Positions 6,914 to 15,941 of a DNA stretch of 64,000 bases are shown here, in pieces (position 1 is the first letter of the stretch; the number at the start of each line of letters is the position of its first letter). The stretch lies in the NCBI RefSeq assembly GCF_016888335.1, contig NZ_JAFEJG010000004.1, positions 2,418,001 through 2,482,000 of the forward strand, in the 5' to 3' direction. This stretch comes from Janibacter endophyticus (GTDB lineage: Bacteria > Actinomycetota > Actinomycetes > Actinomycetales > Dermatophilaceae). The translations under genes were made by a program, and so were the position numbers. Under the pieces are notes generated by a model, which was given only the letters and a program-made list of their open reading frames with translations, searched no databases and had not been told where the DNA came from.

Positions 6914-9199
6914 TCAGCTCTCCTTGGGCGCGGTGACGAGCAGGGCCAGCCCGGAGTGGGCCTCGAGCTCGACGTGGAAGCCGTGCAGCTGGTCGACCTC
7001 GCCGACACGCGACCCGTCGCCCATGTCCATGAGCCGGGACCCGGGGGCGAGGTGCTCGCTGATCACCGTGCCGGCGATCGGCTCGGCGGCGAAGTTGAGC
7101 ACGGTCACCTGCATCTGTCCCTCGATGCCGTCGTACTCGCTGACCATGACGAGCATCGCCGGGTGCGCGACGTCGGGGACATCGACCTGGCGGGTCGTCG
7201 CGATCTGGAAGTAGCCGCGCAGGTGGAGCAGGTCCTTGAGCCGACGGGCGAAGGAGGTCTCGTCGGCGAGCTGCTCCGGCAGGGTGCCGTAGAGGGCGCG
7301 GGCGCGGGGCATGCCCGCGCTCGACCCCTCGGCGGAGGGGTCCGCCCCGAGGAGGTCGTAGGCGCCGCGGTGGACCCAGCGGGTGTCGCCGCCCTCGAGC
7401 AGCGGCTCGACCTTCGGGTGGTCGGCGGGCAGCGGGAGGGCGCCGACGAGGTCCCACCCGGAGAGCGCGAAGACGCCCGGCTGCAGGGCGTTGTACATCG
7501 CGAGGAGCAGGTGCGCCTGGCGGATCCGGGCGACCTCTTCCTCGCCGATCGTGTCGAGGTCGCTGATGCCGAGCGAGGCGGCGATGATCGAGGCGGTCGT
7601 GCTCGCGATGCCGTTCGTCGTGAAGACGTGGTTGTACGGCGCGGCCTCGCCCGTGAGCCGGTCGATGAGCTCGCCGCGGATCGTCGCCGCGAGGAGCTCG
7701 CCGGTGATCTCCTCGCCGCGGAAGACAAACTCCGCGTCGCTGTGCTCGCTCGCGAAGTGGACGAGCTCGTAGGTCATCTCGTCGTGGTTCTGCAGCGCGT
7801 GGACGAGACCGACCGCCTCGACCCCCCGGTCCATCGCCTCGCGCATCGTCAGCCGGAGGAACTCGGTGTCCCCCGTGGCGAGCGCGTGGTGGTAGGCGGG
7901 CCGGTTGACGAAGTCGTAGGAGAGGTCCGCCCCGGCGCGGGAGGTCGTCGCGATGTCGTCGATCGAGAGGTTGAGCTCCTGGAAGGTGAAGCCGCCGACC
8001 TTGCGGACCATCGACCCGATGAGGTGGTTGGCCGCCTCGGAGAGCGGGTGCCCCTCGGACCAGGCGGGTGAGTCCTCGGCCGAGCGCTCGACCCCGAGGA
8101 AGCCGTTGGCGTCGAGCCGCAGCCCGCCGGAGCCGAGGTCGCCGATGCTGTGCAGGGCGTCGCCGATGACCATCCGCATCCCGGCGAAGGTGGGGTCGAG
8201 CCAGTTGATCGACGGCTGCCCCTCCTTGAAGTAGTGGAGGTAGACCCAGCGCCGGGTCACCCCGTCGGGCCCGGTCACCGGCGCGGTCACCGACCAGTTG
8301 GTGTCCTTGACGCCCGGGACGTGGAAGATCACGCGCTGGAGCTTGCCGACGATGTAGCCGGCGTCGGCGAGAGCCTGCTCGGCCTCCTCGTCGAGGTTGG
8401 CCGAGTCACGCCCCTCAGGGACGTCGGGCAGCAGGCCCCAGTCCTCCTCGTGGATGAGGACCATGTGGTAGATCCCCGGGTAGTCCTCGACGCCGAGCTC
8501 GGCGAGCCGGAAGTCGGCGCCCTTGCCGGTGTGGCCGGGGACGATGTCGTCGATGATCGTGCCGTCGTAGGTGGCCGCCGTCGAGCACATGTAGCGGAAC
8601 TCGTCCTCGGTGCCGAAGGCCCCGTCGATGTGCGTCGAGATCCGGTCGAAGTGCCCGTCGATGCTCGACGTCATCGACCAGCCGGAGATGCCGCCGGCGA
8701 CCTTGACCGGTCCGGTGTGCAGGCCCTGGATGCCGATCTCGGAGAAGGTGCTCCACAGGTCGTCCGCGCCGAGGGTGGCGAGGAAGGAGCGGCCGGGCGC
8801 GGTGATCATCGAGATCGGGTAGGCGGTGAACCACACCGACGCGGTCCGCACCGCCAGCCGCGGGTCCGGGGTTGCGTAGGGGTTCTGCCACATCGACCCG
8901 ACCCCGGAGAAGTGGCCCGCGATCGCCTTGGCGTCGGCGAGCATCGACTGGCTCTTGAGCCAGTCGACGTAGACCGCGTTGTCGCCGCAGGGCTCGCCGG
9001 AGCGCATCTCGGCGGCCGACGGTGCACCGGTCGGGCGGAGCCGGCCGCGGGGCTTGAGCGCCCGCGGACGGGCCGGGTAGAGGACCTGCGCGAAGTTCGG
9101 CTCGTTCGGGTCGTGCTCGAGCAGGTCGGACTCGGTGGCCGCCTCGAGCAGCTCCTCGTCCGGGGTGGGCTCGGGCGTGACGTCCGGGGTGTCGGTCAT
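6914..9199 (-). CDS. Divergent GH13 enzyme, trehalose synthase/maltose glucosyltransferase-like
   Basis: A 761-residue alpha-amylase-superfamily protein. The four GH13 regions can be picked out: region [17 protein letters not shown] (GHT in place of the usual NHT), region [13 protein letters not shown] with the nucleophile Asp, region [12 protein letters not shown] with the acid/base Glu, and region [13 protein letters not shown] with the transition-state Asp. The C-terminal 100 residues look like the beta-sandwich domain C. The motifs differ clearly from classic TreS, so the reaction (maltose-trehalose interconversion or alpha-glucan hydrolysis) is inferred. ATG at 9199 is preferred to a TTG nine bases upstream. 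It is transcribed alone and ends at the 36-bp palindrome. Confidence 0.7.
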   Translation of the reverse strand: MTDTPDVTPEPTPDEELLEAATESDLLEHDPNEPNFAQVLYPARPRALKPRGRLRPTGAPSAAEMRSGEPCGDNAVYVDWLKSQSMLADAKAIAGHFSGVGSMWQNPYATPDPRLAVRTASVWFTAYPISMITAPGRSFLATLGADDLWSTFSEIGIQGLHTGPVKVAGGISGWSMTSSIDGHFDRISTHIDGAFGTEDEFRYMCSTAATYDGTIIDDIVPGHTGKGADFRLAELGVEDYPGIYHMVLIHEEDWGLLPDVPEGRDSANLDEEAEQALADAGYIVGKLQRVIFHVPGVKDTNWSVTAPVTGPDGVTRRWVYLHYFKEGQPSINWLDPTFAGMRMVIGDALHSIGDLGSGGLRLDANGFLGVERSAEDSPAWSEGHPLSEAANHLIGSMVRKVGGFTFQELNLSIDDIATTSRAGADLSYDFVNRPAYHHALATGDTEFLRLTMREAMDRGVEAVGLVHALQNHDEMTYELVHFASEHSDAEFVFRGEEITGELLAATIRGELIDRLTGEAAPYNHVFTTNGIASTTASIIAASLGISDLDTIGEEEVARIRQAHLLLAMYNALQPGVFALSGWDLVGALPLPADHPKVEPLLEGGDTRWVHRGAYDLLGADPSAEGSSAGMPRARALYGTLPEQLADETSFARRLKDLLHLRGYFQIATTRQVDVPDVAHPAMLVMVSEYDGIEGQMQVTVLNFAAEPIAGTVISEHLAPGSRLMDMGDGSRVGEVDQLHGFHVELEAHSGLALLVTAPKES

Positions 9200-9247
9200 G
9201 AGGTCCAACCCTAGGGTCCGTCGGCGACGCGCAGGCGCGAAGGGGGG

Positions 9248-9856
9248 TCAGAGCCAGCCGTTGTCCTGGGCCGCCCGGGCGGCCTCGGTCCGGGTGGTCG
9301 TCCCGGTCTTGCCGATCGCCGCGGACAGGTGGTTGCGGACAGTGCCGGGCGAGAGGTAGACCTTCGCCGCGATGGTCGAGACCGGAGCCCCGGTGAGGGC
9401 CTCGCGGAGCACCTCCTGCTCCCGCGGGGTGAGGGGGTTCACCCCTTCGTAGAGGGACTCCGCGGCCAGCGTCGGGTCGATGACCCTCAGGCCGGCGTCG
9501 ACCCTGCGGACCGCCTCGGCGAGCTCGGTCGCGGGGGTGTCCTTGACGACGAAACCGCTCGCGCCGGCCTCGAGCGCCCGGCGGACGTAGCCGGCCCGGC
9601 CGAAGGTCGTGACGATGAGCGAGCGGCAGGGCGACCCCTGCGCCCGCAGCTCGGCGGCGACCTCGAGGCCGGTGAGCCCGGGCATCTCGATGTCGAGGAG
9701 GGCCACCTCGGCGCCCGAGGACTCGACGGCGGCGAGCACCTCGTCCCCGCGCCCGACCTCGGCGACGACCTCGATGTCGTCCTCGAGCGAGAGCAGCGCC
9801 GCGAGCGCGCCCCGGACGAGCGCCTGGTCGTCGGCGAGCAGGACCTTGATGCTCAC
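9248..9856 (-). CDS. Two-component response regulator, NarL/DesR type
   Basis: A 202-residue regulator: receiver domain with acidic pocket LADD and phospho-acceptor Asp55 (VALLDIEMPG), Thr/Lys switch positions (VTT, VVKD), and a C-terminal LuxR-type HTH (LTPREQEVL ... YLSPGTVRNHLSAAIGKTGTTTRTEA). It is the last gene of the ABC exporter-kinase-regulator operon and overlaps the kinase stop by 4 bp (GTGA). By analogy with DesKR/YvfTU-type systems it probably controls the upstream transporter genes, perhaps through the palindrome at 12748-12759. The signal is unknown. Confidence 0.92.
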   Translation of the reverse strand: MSIKVLLADDQALVRGALAALLSLEDDIEVVAEVGRGDEVLAAVESSGAEVALLDIEMPGLTGLEVAAELRAQGSPCRSLIVTTFGRAGYVRRALEAGASGFVVKDTPATELAEAVRRVDAGLRVIDPTLAAESLYEGVNPLTPREQEVLREALTGAPVSTIAAKVYLSPGTVRNHLSAAIGKTGTTTRTEAARAAQDNGWL

Positions 9857-10965
9857 AGCCGCACCTCCACCCTCGTGCCGGGGTCGGCCGGCTCGACGAC
9901 CACTGTGCCACCGGTCGGCTCGACCCTCTCCCGGAGCCCGCGCAGGCCGTTGCCCTCACGGCTGCCCCGCGAGCCCCGGCCGTCGTCGGTGACGGCGATG
10001 CGGTCCTCGCCGACCTCGATCCGGCAGGTGGTGGCGGCGCTGTGGCGCAGGACGTTGGTCGTCAGCTCGCGGACCGCCCAGGCCAGGGCGATCCGGTGCC
10101 GGGGGTCGACCTCGTGCGGGTCGCCCTCGACGCTCGCCGCGATGCCCGCGTCCCCGAGCGCGGACCGGGCGGAGTCGAGCTCGTCGGTGAGGCGGGCGAC
10201 CCGCAGACCGGCGACGGTCGCACGGATCTCGGCGAGCGCCTCGCGGGCGATCGAGCGCACCTCGGCGAGCTCGACCTTGGCCCGCTCGGGGTCGGCGTCG
10301 ACGAGCCGCTCGGCGAGCTCGGCCTTGATCGTCACGACGGTCAGCGAGTGGCCCAGCACGTCGTGGACGTCGCGGGCGACCCGCTCGCGCTCCTCGGAGA
10401 TCTCCAGCTGCCGGGCCACCTCCCGCTGCCGCTCGCTGCCGCCCTCGAGCACCCTGACGGGGACGAGGGTGAGCGTGACCATCGGGTAGATGAGGAAGAA
10501 GAAGAACCAGTCGACCACCCGCGCGAAGACCGACGTCGACACCGCGAGGATCACAAGGGCCAGCACGAGGGCGGCGAGCGCCTGCCGGGTCGGCAGCGCG
10601 ATCCCGGTGAGAGCGAGGACGAAGGGGACGAGGCCGAGCGCCCCGAGCCCGATGACCGGGACCGCGGCCAGGGCGAGGGCGACGAGCAGCCCGATGAAGC
10701 CCCACGGGTAGACCCCGGACCCCGGAGCGGCGGACTGGTCGTCGAGCCATATCGCGTAGAGGTAGACACCCGCGAAGACGGCGAGCGCGAGGACCGTCGC
10801 CCCCTTCGCGACGGACGACGCCTCGGCCCGGACCGCGCCGATGAGTGGGAAGGCCATGAAGACGAGCCAGATCGCCCCCATGAGCCAGCCGTAGCGGACC
10901 CAGGGGTCGTCCGTCGGTGCCGCCCCCTGCGTGGCACCGACGGACGAGGCCTCGTCGAGCCTCAC
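9853..10965 (-). CDS. Sensor histidine kinase, DesK/HisKA_3 family
   Basis: A 370-residue kinase from the GTG at 10965. This start makes a 4-bp GTGA overlap with the permease gene; the longer reading frame upstream is antisense to the permease and ABC genes. About six transmembrane helices fill residues 25-170. Phospho-acceptor His201 lies in ERVARDVHDVLGHSLT, followed by the N box ELTTNVLRHS and G box NGLRGLRERV of the HATPase. There is no obvious extracellular sensor domain, so the signal is probably membrane state or the transporter itself. Partner: the response regulator gene that overlaps its stop. Confidence 0.92.
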   Translation of the reverse strand: MRLDEASSVGATQGAAPTDDPWVRYGWLMGAIWLVFMAFPLIGAVRAEASSVAKGATVLALAVFAGVYLYAIWLDDQSAAPGSGVYPWGFIGLLVALALAAVPVIGLGALGLVPFVLALTGIALPTRQALAALVLALVILAVSTSVFARVVDWFFFFLIYPMVTLTLVPVRVLEGGSERQREVARQLEISEERERVARDVHDVLGHSLTVVTIKAELAERLVDADPERAKVELAEVRSIAREALAEIRATVAGLRVARLTDELDSARSALGDAGIAASVEGDPHEVDPRHRIALAWAVRELTTNVLRHSAATTCRIEVGEDRIAVTDDGRGSRGSREGNGLRGLRERVEPTGGTVVVEPADPGTRVEVRL

Positions 10966-11732
10966 TGGCGTCCCCGGCCGCGGCGGACGAGGAGGACGGC
11001 GACGACGGCGAAGACCACGCCCCACACCGCGAGGTTTGTCACCGAGACCCACAGCGGCTCGAGCTCGGGTGCCGCGCCCTGCTGGGTGATGAGGTAACCC
11101 TCGGTGAGGGGGCGGCGGGCGAGGCTCACGTAGCCGTAGAGCGGGGTGAAGCGGGCGATGTCGAGCATCGTCCCCGAGAGCGGCACGAAGACGTTGCCGA
11201 GGAAGGCGAGGATCACCAGCGCGCCCGAGGCGGCGCCGACGGCGTTCTCGCTGCGGAAGGCGAGACCGACGGCCAGGCCGTAGAGCGCGAAGACCGCGCC
11301 ACCGGCCAGGACGATGAGGCCGGACAGCACCCAGGCCCGGGTCTCCCCCTTCGCCCCGGTGAGCAGGCCGATCCCGTAGATGAGGGCGATGGGGATCGCC
11401 GCGACGATGAGCGCGGTCGCAGCCTTGCTCGCGACGAAGGTCGAGTCCCGCATGGGGGTCAGGCCGAGCTGGCGCCCCCAGCCCTGCATCTTCTCGACGG
11501 CCGCGAGACCTCCGATCGAGGTCGTCGCGGTCACCGCGCCGTAGGCAGCCATGGAGACCATGATCCACATCGCGACGTTGCCGTTGCCGGCCGACTCGTC
11601 CTTGTAGCTCTGGGTCGCGCCGAAGATCACGTACATGAAGGCCGGCAGGACCGCGGTGAAGAAGAGGCCGACGGGGTCGCGGAAGATCCTCTTGAGCTCG
11701 AGCCTGGTGAAGGTCGGGTTGATCGTCGTCAT
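10962..11732 (-). CDS. ABC-2 type transporter permease
   Basis: A 256-residue integral membrane subunit with about six helices, beginning with the cytoplasmic segment LELKRIFRDPVGLFF and then VLPAFMYVIFGA, typical of ABC-2 exporter permeases. It partners the ATPase encoded upstream (4-bp ATGA overlap at 11729-11732) and precedes the kinase (4-bp GTGA overlap). Such ABC-2/DesKR units often export lipids, antibiotics or peptides; the substrate cannot be deduced here. Confidence 0.88.
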   Translation of the reverse strand: MTTINPTFTRLELKRIFRDPVGLFFTAVLPAFMYVIFGATQSYKDESAGNGNVAMWIMVSMAAYGAVTATTSIGGLAAVEKMQGWGRQLGLTPMRDSTFVASKAATALIVAAIPIALIYGIGLLTGAKGETRAWVLSGLIVLAGGAVFALYGLAVGLAFRSENAVGAASGALVILAFLGNVFVPLSGTMLDIARFTPLYGYVSLARRPLTEGYLITQQGAAPELEPLWVSVTNLAVWGVVFAVVAVLLVRRGRGRQ

Positions 11733-12688
11733 CGGGTGCCTCCTGCGTCGGCGGGGGTCGTCAGGGCGAGGAAGGCCTCGTCGAGCGATCCCGTGGTGAT
11801 CTCGAGGTTGCTGCCGCCGAGATCGGTGAGCAGCGCGATGGCCAAGGCGTCGGAGTCCGCAGCAAGCACCTGGACCCGGTCGCCATGACGGTCGAAGGCA
11901 CGCACCCCGGGCAGGGCGCGCACCGCGTCGTCGAGGGAGGGGTCGAGGTCGGCCGCGACCACGCGGCCGCTCGCCTGCGCCCGGATCGCCTCGGTCGAGT
12001 CGTCGGCGACCACCCGGCCGTCGGCGACGAGGACGATGCGTTCGGCGAAGGCGTTGGCCTCCTCGAGGTAGTGCGTCGCGAAGACGACTGTGCGGCCCTG
12101 CGCCGCCTCCGCGTGCATCGCGGCCCAGAAGTCCCGCCGGGCAGCGACGTCCATGCCGGCCGTCGGCTCGTCGAGGACGAGGAGGTCCGGGTCGGGCAGG
12201 AGCGCGAGCGCGAAGCGCAGCCGCTGCTGCTCACCTCCGGAGCACTTGCTCACCCGGCGCCGCGCGAGCCTGGTGATGCCGGCCCGCTCCATGACGTCCG
12301 CGACCGGCTGCGGCGACTCGAAGGTCGAGGCGATCACCCGCACCGTCTCCTCGACGGTGAGGTCGCGGAGCAGGCCGCCGGTCTGGAGGACGGCCGAGAT
12401 GCGGCCGGCGTCGACTGCGCGGCGGGGCGGGAGACCGAAGATCTCCACGGTCCCTGAGGTGGGCGTCGTGAGCCCGAGGACCATGTCGAGCGTCGTCGTC
12501 TTGCCGGCACCGTTGGGGCCGAGCATCGCGACGACCTCGCCCGGCGCGATCTCGAGGTCGATGCCGCGCACGGCCTCGACGCGGTCGCGTCCGACGGCGA
12601 AGCTCTTCGAGACCTCCCGCAGACGGAGCGCGGGATGGGCGGAGCCGCTCGTGGGGGCCGGGCGCTGCGGTGCGGTCGCTGCTCTCAT
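11729..12688 (-). CDS. ABC transporter ATP-binding protein
   Basis: A 319-residue ATPase, first gene of the exporter/two-component operon. Walker A is GPNGAGKTTT, Q-loop VLQTGGLL, signature CSGGEQQRLRFA (Cys where Leu is usual), Walker B LLVLDEPTAGMD, and the H-loop His is in FATHYLEEA. A C-terminal extension of about 80 residues follows the nucleotide-binding domain, as in drug-exporter ATPases. Together with the permease it should form a homodimeric ABC-2 exporter. The start is the ATG at 12688. Confidence 0.93.
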   Translation of the reverse strand: MRAATAPQRPAPTSGSAHPALRLREVSKSFAVGRDRVEAVRGIDLEIAPGEVVAMLGPNGAGKTTTLDMVLGLTTPTSGTVEIFGLPPRRAVDAGRISAVLQTGGLLRDLTVEETVRVIASTFESPQPVADVMERAGITRLARRRVSKCSGGEQQRLRFALALLPDPDLLVLDEPTAGMDVAARRDFWAAMHAEAAQGRTVVFATHYLEEANAFAERIVLVADGRVVADDSTEAIRAQASGRVVAADLDPSLDDAVRALPGVRAFDRHGDRVQVLAADSDALAIALLTDLGGSNLEITTGSLDEAFLALTTPADAGGTR

Positions 12689-12747
12689 GCCCCCAGCATG
12701 ACCGGACGAGGAGGTGACGCGCTCCCCCCTTCGTCACGTCGGGGAGA

Positions 12748-12759
12748 TGACAGCTGTCA
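12748..12759. promoter_or_regulatory. Palindrome TGACAGCTGTCA upstream of the ABC/two-component operon
   Basis: A perfect 12-bp palindrome about 60 bp upstream of the ABC ATPase start and just past the stop of the thioesterase gene. Its position suits an operator for the operon's own NarL-type response regulator, but no binding evidence exists and it could be part of a hairpin. Confidence 0.35.
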
Positions 12760-12763
12760 CGGG

Positions 12764-13450
12764 TCAGCCCTGCGGCCGGTCGAACTCCCCGGCGTCGCCC
12801 GTGGGTGTCCCAAGGTGCTCCCGGGCCCAGCGCGGCACGACGAAGAGTCCCTGCGCGCGGGCGGTGACCTGGCCGTCGGGGCCGAGCAGCTCGCCGGTGA
12901 CGGTCATCTTCCAGCCGTCCTGGCCGGTGAGCCAGGCCCGCGCCGAGACCCGGCCGAGCGGCGTGGGTCGCTCGTAGGTGGTGTTGAGGTAGGCCGTCAT
13001 CCCCGGCCGACCGAGCGCCGAGGGGACGTGCCCGAGGACCTGGTCGAGGACCGCCGCGATGATGCCGCCGTGGACGTGGTGCGGCGGGCCCTCGTAGGCC
13101 GGCCCGAGCGTGCACGTCGCGGTGGCGCTCTGGCCGTCCGACTCGATGACCATCGGCGGGGCGAGCGGGTTGCGCGACCCGACCATCGCGTTGCCGTGGT
13201 CACGCAGCCGGCCGTCGCTGCAGGTCTCGAGGCCGAGCGGCCCGTCCTGCGCCTTGCGACGCAGGTCGGCGGTCAGCGCGTCGACCCGGGCGACCAGGTC
13301 TGGGACGTCAGCCGTCGCGACCCTCGTCCTCAGGGTGGCGTCGACGAGTCGTCGCACCGAGCCGGCGAGGTCGGCGTAGGCCGCCTCCTGCGCGGCGAGG
13401 GCCTGAGGGTCCTCGACGGGGAAGGGCGACTCGAAGGTCCCTGCGGTCAT
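12764..13450 (-). CDS. PaaI-family hot-dog thioesterase
   Basis: A 228-residue protein. Residues 1-100 are an unassigned N-terminal extension; from about 100 it shows a 4HBT/PaaI hot-dog domain with GPPHHVHGGIIAAVLDQVLG, the HGGxxAxxxD motif of acyl-CoA thioesterases. It probably hydrolyses acyl-CoA or aryl-CoA thioesters. It overlaps the stop of the MFS gene by 4 bp (ATGA at 13447-13450), so the two are translationally coupled. The link to a LacI-controlled transporter is unexplained. Confidence 0.82.
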   Translation of the reverse strand: MTAGTFESPFPVEDPQALAAQEAAYADLAGSVRRLVDATLRTRVATADVPDLVARVDALTADLRRKAQDGPLGLETCSDGRLRDHGNAMVGSRNPLAPPMVIESDGQSATATCTLGPAYEGPPHHVHGGIIAAVLDQVLGHVPSALGRPGMTAYLNTTYERPTPLGRVSARAWLTGQDGWKMTVTGELLGPDGQVTARAQGLFVVPRWAREHLGTPTGDAGEFDRPQG

Positions 13451-14685
13451 GCCTGCTCTCCTCGCTGCTGTGCGGCCAGTCGTCGGGGATCATCCTCCTC
13501 CGCCACGGCGGGCAGGGTGATGAGGGCCAGCAGGATCATCACCGAGACGACGAGCAGGGCGCGCAGGATGCCCACGTGGTCGCCGAGGAAGCCGAGCACC
13601 GGCGGCCCGACGATGAAGGCGCCGTAGCCGATCGTCGCGACGACGGACATGCGGGTGGCGGCCCTGCGGGGGTCGTCCGCCGCGGCGCTCATGCCGACGG
13701 GGAAGCCGAGGCTCACGCCGAAGCCCCACAGCAGCGTGCCGACGTACGCCAGCGCGGGCGGCGCGAAGACGACGAGGAGCGAGCCCACCGCGGCGACGAG
13801 CAGCATCGGGAAGAGCACCCGACGCCGGCCGTAGGTGTCGAGCAGACGCGTGCCGAGCACCCGCCCGGCGGTCATCGAGCCGAGGAAGCACGCGAAGGCG
13901 ACGACGCCGGCCCAGGTCGGCACGTGGTGCCCCTCGACGAAGGCGACCGCGATCCAGTCGTTGGCGGTCCCCTCGGTGAAGGCGGCGACGAGGACGAAGA
14001 GGCCGATGAGCAGGGTCCGCGGCTCGCGCCAGGCCGAGCGCGCCGGCGCGCCCTCCGCGGGGTCGGCGACGTGCACGGGGTCGGGCAGGAAGCGGCGCTG
14101 GCCGAGGACGACGAGCGGCACGACGACGGCGACGACCGCGGCGAGGTGCGCGATCACCGGCACGTGGAGGGCGACGAGGCCGGCGCCGAGCAGCGCCGCG
14201 AGCACCGTGCCCCCGCTGAAGAACGCGTGGTAGAGCGGCATCGTCGCGCGACCGCGGGCGCGCTCGGTCGTCGCACCCTGGAGGTTCATCGCGACGTCCC
14301 AGAGGCTGACCCCGACCGAGGTGATGAGCAGCGCGCCGGAGACGAACCAGCGCGACCCGACCACGCTCGCGCCGAGGCCCACACCGACGATGCCGACGGC
14401 CGCGAGCACGCCACCGACGGCGACCGCACGGTTGGTGCCGATCCGCTCGGAGATCCGGCCCGCGAGGGGCAGCGCGACGAGCGAGCCGACGCTGCCTGCG
14501 AGCAGGGTCATGCCGAGCTCACCCGAGGTGAGGTCGAGCAGCCGCTTGATGTCCGGCAGACGCGACGCCCAGGTCGCGAAGGCCACTCCGGCGAGGGCGA
14601 AGGCGAGCAGGACGGCGCGGTGCGCCGCCACCGTCTGGTCGGGGCCGACGCGGGCGGTCGTCGTGCTGCCAGGCACGTGGGTCAC
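13447..14685 (-). CDS. Major facilitator superfamily transporter, YbjJ-like
   Basis: A 412-residue transporter with about 12 hydrophobic segments from the GTG at 14685. The first helix region (FALAGVAFATWASRLPDIK) and GRISERIGTNRAV between helices 2 and 3 fit the YbjJ/FucP-like MFS group. The longer upstream frame would run through the operator region and the start of lacI on the other strand, so it is rejected. It is divergent from a LacI-type regulator, with two tandem operator-like sites between them; a sugar or related small molecule is the likely substrate, by inference. Confidence 0.85.
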   Translation of the reverse strand: MTHVPGSTTTARVGPDQTVAAHRAVLLAFALAGVAFATWASRLPDIKRLLDLTSGELGMTLLAGSVGSLVALPLAGRISERIGTNRAVAVGGVLAAVGIVGVGLGASVVGSRWFVSGALLITSVGVSLWDVAMNLQGATTERARGRATMPLYHAFFSGGTVLAALLGAGLVALHVPVIAHLAAVVAVVVPLVVLGQRRFLPDPVHVADPAEGAPARSAWREPRTLLIGLFVLVAAFTEGTANDWIAVAFVEGHHVPTWAGVVAFACFLGSMTAGRVLGTRLLDTYGRRRVLFPMLLVAAVGSLLVVFAPPALAYVGTLLWGFGVSLGFPVGMSAAADDPRRAATRMSVVATIGYGAFIVGPPVLGFLGDHVGILRALLVVSVMILLALITLPAVAEEDDPRRLAAQQRGEQA

Positions 14686-14746
14686 GGGTGTCCTCGGGCG
14701 GTGCGAAGGGGGATCCCGGCGCGGGATCGGGTCGGTGGGAGCCGGT

Positions 14747-14772
14747 CGAATCGTTTCGATCGAATCGTTTCG
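14747..14772. promoter_or_regulatory. Two tandem LacI-type operators
   Basis: The 12-mer CGAATCGTTTCG occurs twice, at 14747-14758 and 14761-14772, 14 bp apart. Each has the AA-N-CG-N-TT centre and CGAA/TTCG arms typical of LacI-family operators. The second ends 14 bp before the lacI ATG and both lie in the divergent promoter region, so they probably mediate autoregulation and control of the MFS operon. Confidence 0.7.
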
Positions 14773-14786
14773 ATAGTGTGGCCGCC

Positions 14787-15863
14787 ATGACCCGGTCACG
14801 TCAAACCAGCGCACGGCCCACGCTGCGCGACGTCGCCCAGCGCGCGGGCGTCTCGACCTCTACCGCCTCGATCGCCTACTCGGGCCGCGGCAACGTCGCC
14901 CCCGAGACCGCCGCGCGGGTCCGGGCTGCCGCCGAGGAGCTCGGCTACGCCGGCCCCGACCCCCGCGCGTCCTCGCTGCGCAGCGGCCGCGCCGGTGCGG
15001 TCGCCGTCCTCGTCGAGGGCCGGCTCATGCTCGCCTTCCGCGACCCCTTCGCCGTGAGCGTCCTCGACGGTCTCGCCGAGGCCTTCGAAGAGCTCGGCAG
15101 CGGCATGCTGCTGCTCAGCCAGCCGCCCAACGACCCGGGCTCCGTCGTCGACCAGCTCGCCGGCATGGCCCTTGACGCCCTCGTCTTCTCGCTCTGCGGG
15201 CCGGTGCAGAACCCGGTCGTCGAGCACTGCGCCGCCCGCGGCATCCCGATGTTCGGCACCGGCCGCCCCGCCGACCCTCGCGTGCGGCAGGTCCGCATCG
15301 ACGAGCGGGCCGCGAGCGCGTCCGTGGCGCGGCACCTCGCCGGGCTGGGCCACCGTGACGTCGCGGCCGTGACGATGCCGATGCGCCCGGGCGCGAGCGC
15401 CGGACCCCTCCCCCGCGGCGCCGAGGAGGATGCGAGCTTCACCGACAGCCGCGACCGCCTCCTCGGGCTGCGCGATGTCCTCGGCCCCGAGCGCGCGGCC
15501 TGGCAGGCGGCCGACGCGAGCTCGGTCGACGACGGGCATGCCGCCGGGATGGCGCTGCTCGCCGACGCGACCGACCGGCCGACCGCCGTCGCCGCACAGA
15601 GCGACCTGCTCGCCCTCGGCGTCCTCCGCGCGGCGGATGAGCTCGGTCTGCGGGTCCCCGAGGACGTCTCGGTCACCGGCTTCGACGGCATCGTCGCCCC
15701 GTGGTCGCCGCACCGGCTGACGACCGTCGACCAGCACGGCCAGGCCAAGGGGAGGCTCCTCGGCGACCTCGTCGCACGCACCCTCGCGGGCGAGCCGACC
15801 GAGGACCTCGTCCAGGAGACGGCCCTGCGGGTCGGGACGACCACCGCTCCCCCACCCGCCTGA
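14787..15863 (+). CDS. LacI-family transcriptional regulator
   Basis: A 358-residue regulator. The N-terminal HTH reads PTLRDVAQRAGVSTSTASIA followed by the hinge segment, then a periplasmic-binding-protein-like effector domain (for example DVSVTGFDGI and the helix after APWSPHRLTTVDQ). ATG at 14787 is preferred to an in-frame start about 100 bp upstream because the HTH then begins at residue 12 and because the upstream stretch holds the operators. There is no clear ribosome site, and a TAGTGT hexamer lies 7 bp before the ATG, so the mRNA may be leaderless. The ligand is unknown. Confidence 0.9.
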   Translation: MTRSRQTSARPTLRDVAQRAGVSTSTASIAYSGRGNVAPETAARVRAAAEELGYAGPDPRASSLRSGRAGAVAVLVEGRLMLAFRDPFAVSVLDGLAEAFEELGSGMLLLSQPPNDPGSVVDQLAGMALDALVFSLCGPVQNPVVEHCAARGIPMFGTGRPADPRVRQVRIDERAASASVARHLAGLGHRDVAAVTMPMRPGASAGPLPRGAEEDASFTDSRDRLLGLRDVLGPERAAWQAADASSVDDGHAAGMALLADATDRPTAVAAQSDLLALGVLRAADELGLRVPEDVSVTGFDGIVAPWSPHRLTTVDQHGQAKGRLLGDLVARTLAGEPTEDLVQETALRVGTTTAPPPA

Positions 15864-15883
15864 CGGCACCTGCCCGGTGACGG

Positions 15884-15924
15884 CGAAGGGGGACCCGACC
15901 GGCGTGCGGTCGGGTCCCCCTTCG
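15884..15924. terminator. Bidirectional hairpin terminator between lacI and tig
   Basis: Perfect 18-bp stem (15884-15901 with 15907-15924) and 5-nt loop GCGTG, between two convergent genes. The base of the stem is CGAAGGGG on the left and CCCCTTCG on the right. It should terminate transcription from both sides. Confidence 0.8.
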
Positions 15925-15941
15925 TCAGCGGTGAGCCGGGC

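Noticed and set aside
14688-14786. Longer N-terminus for the LacI regulator
   Set aside because: The extra codons cover both operators and the HTH would begin 45 residues in, unlike the family.
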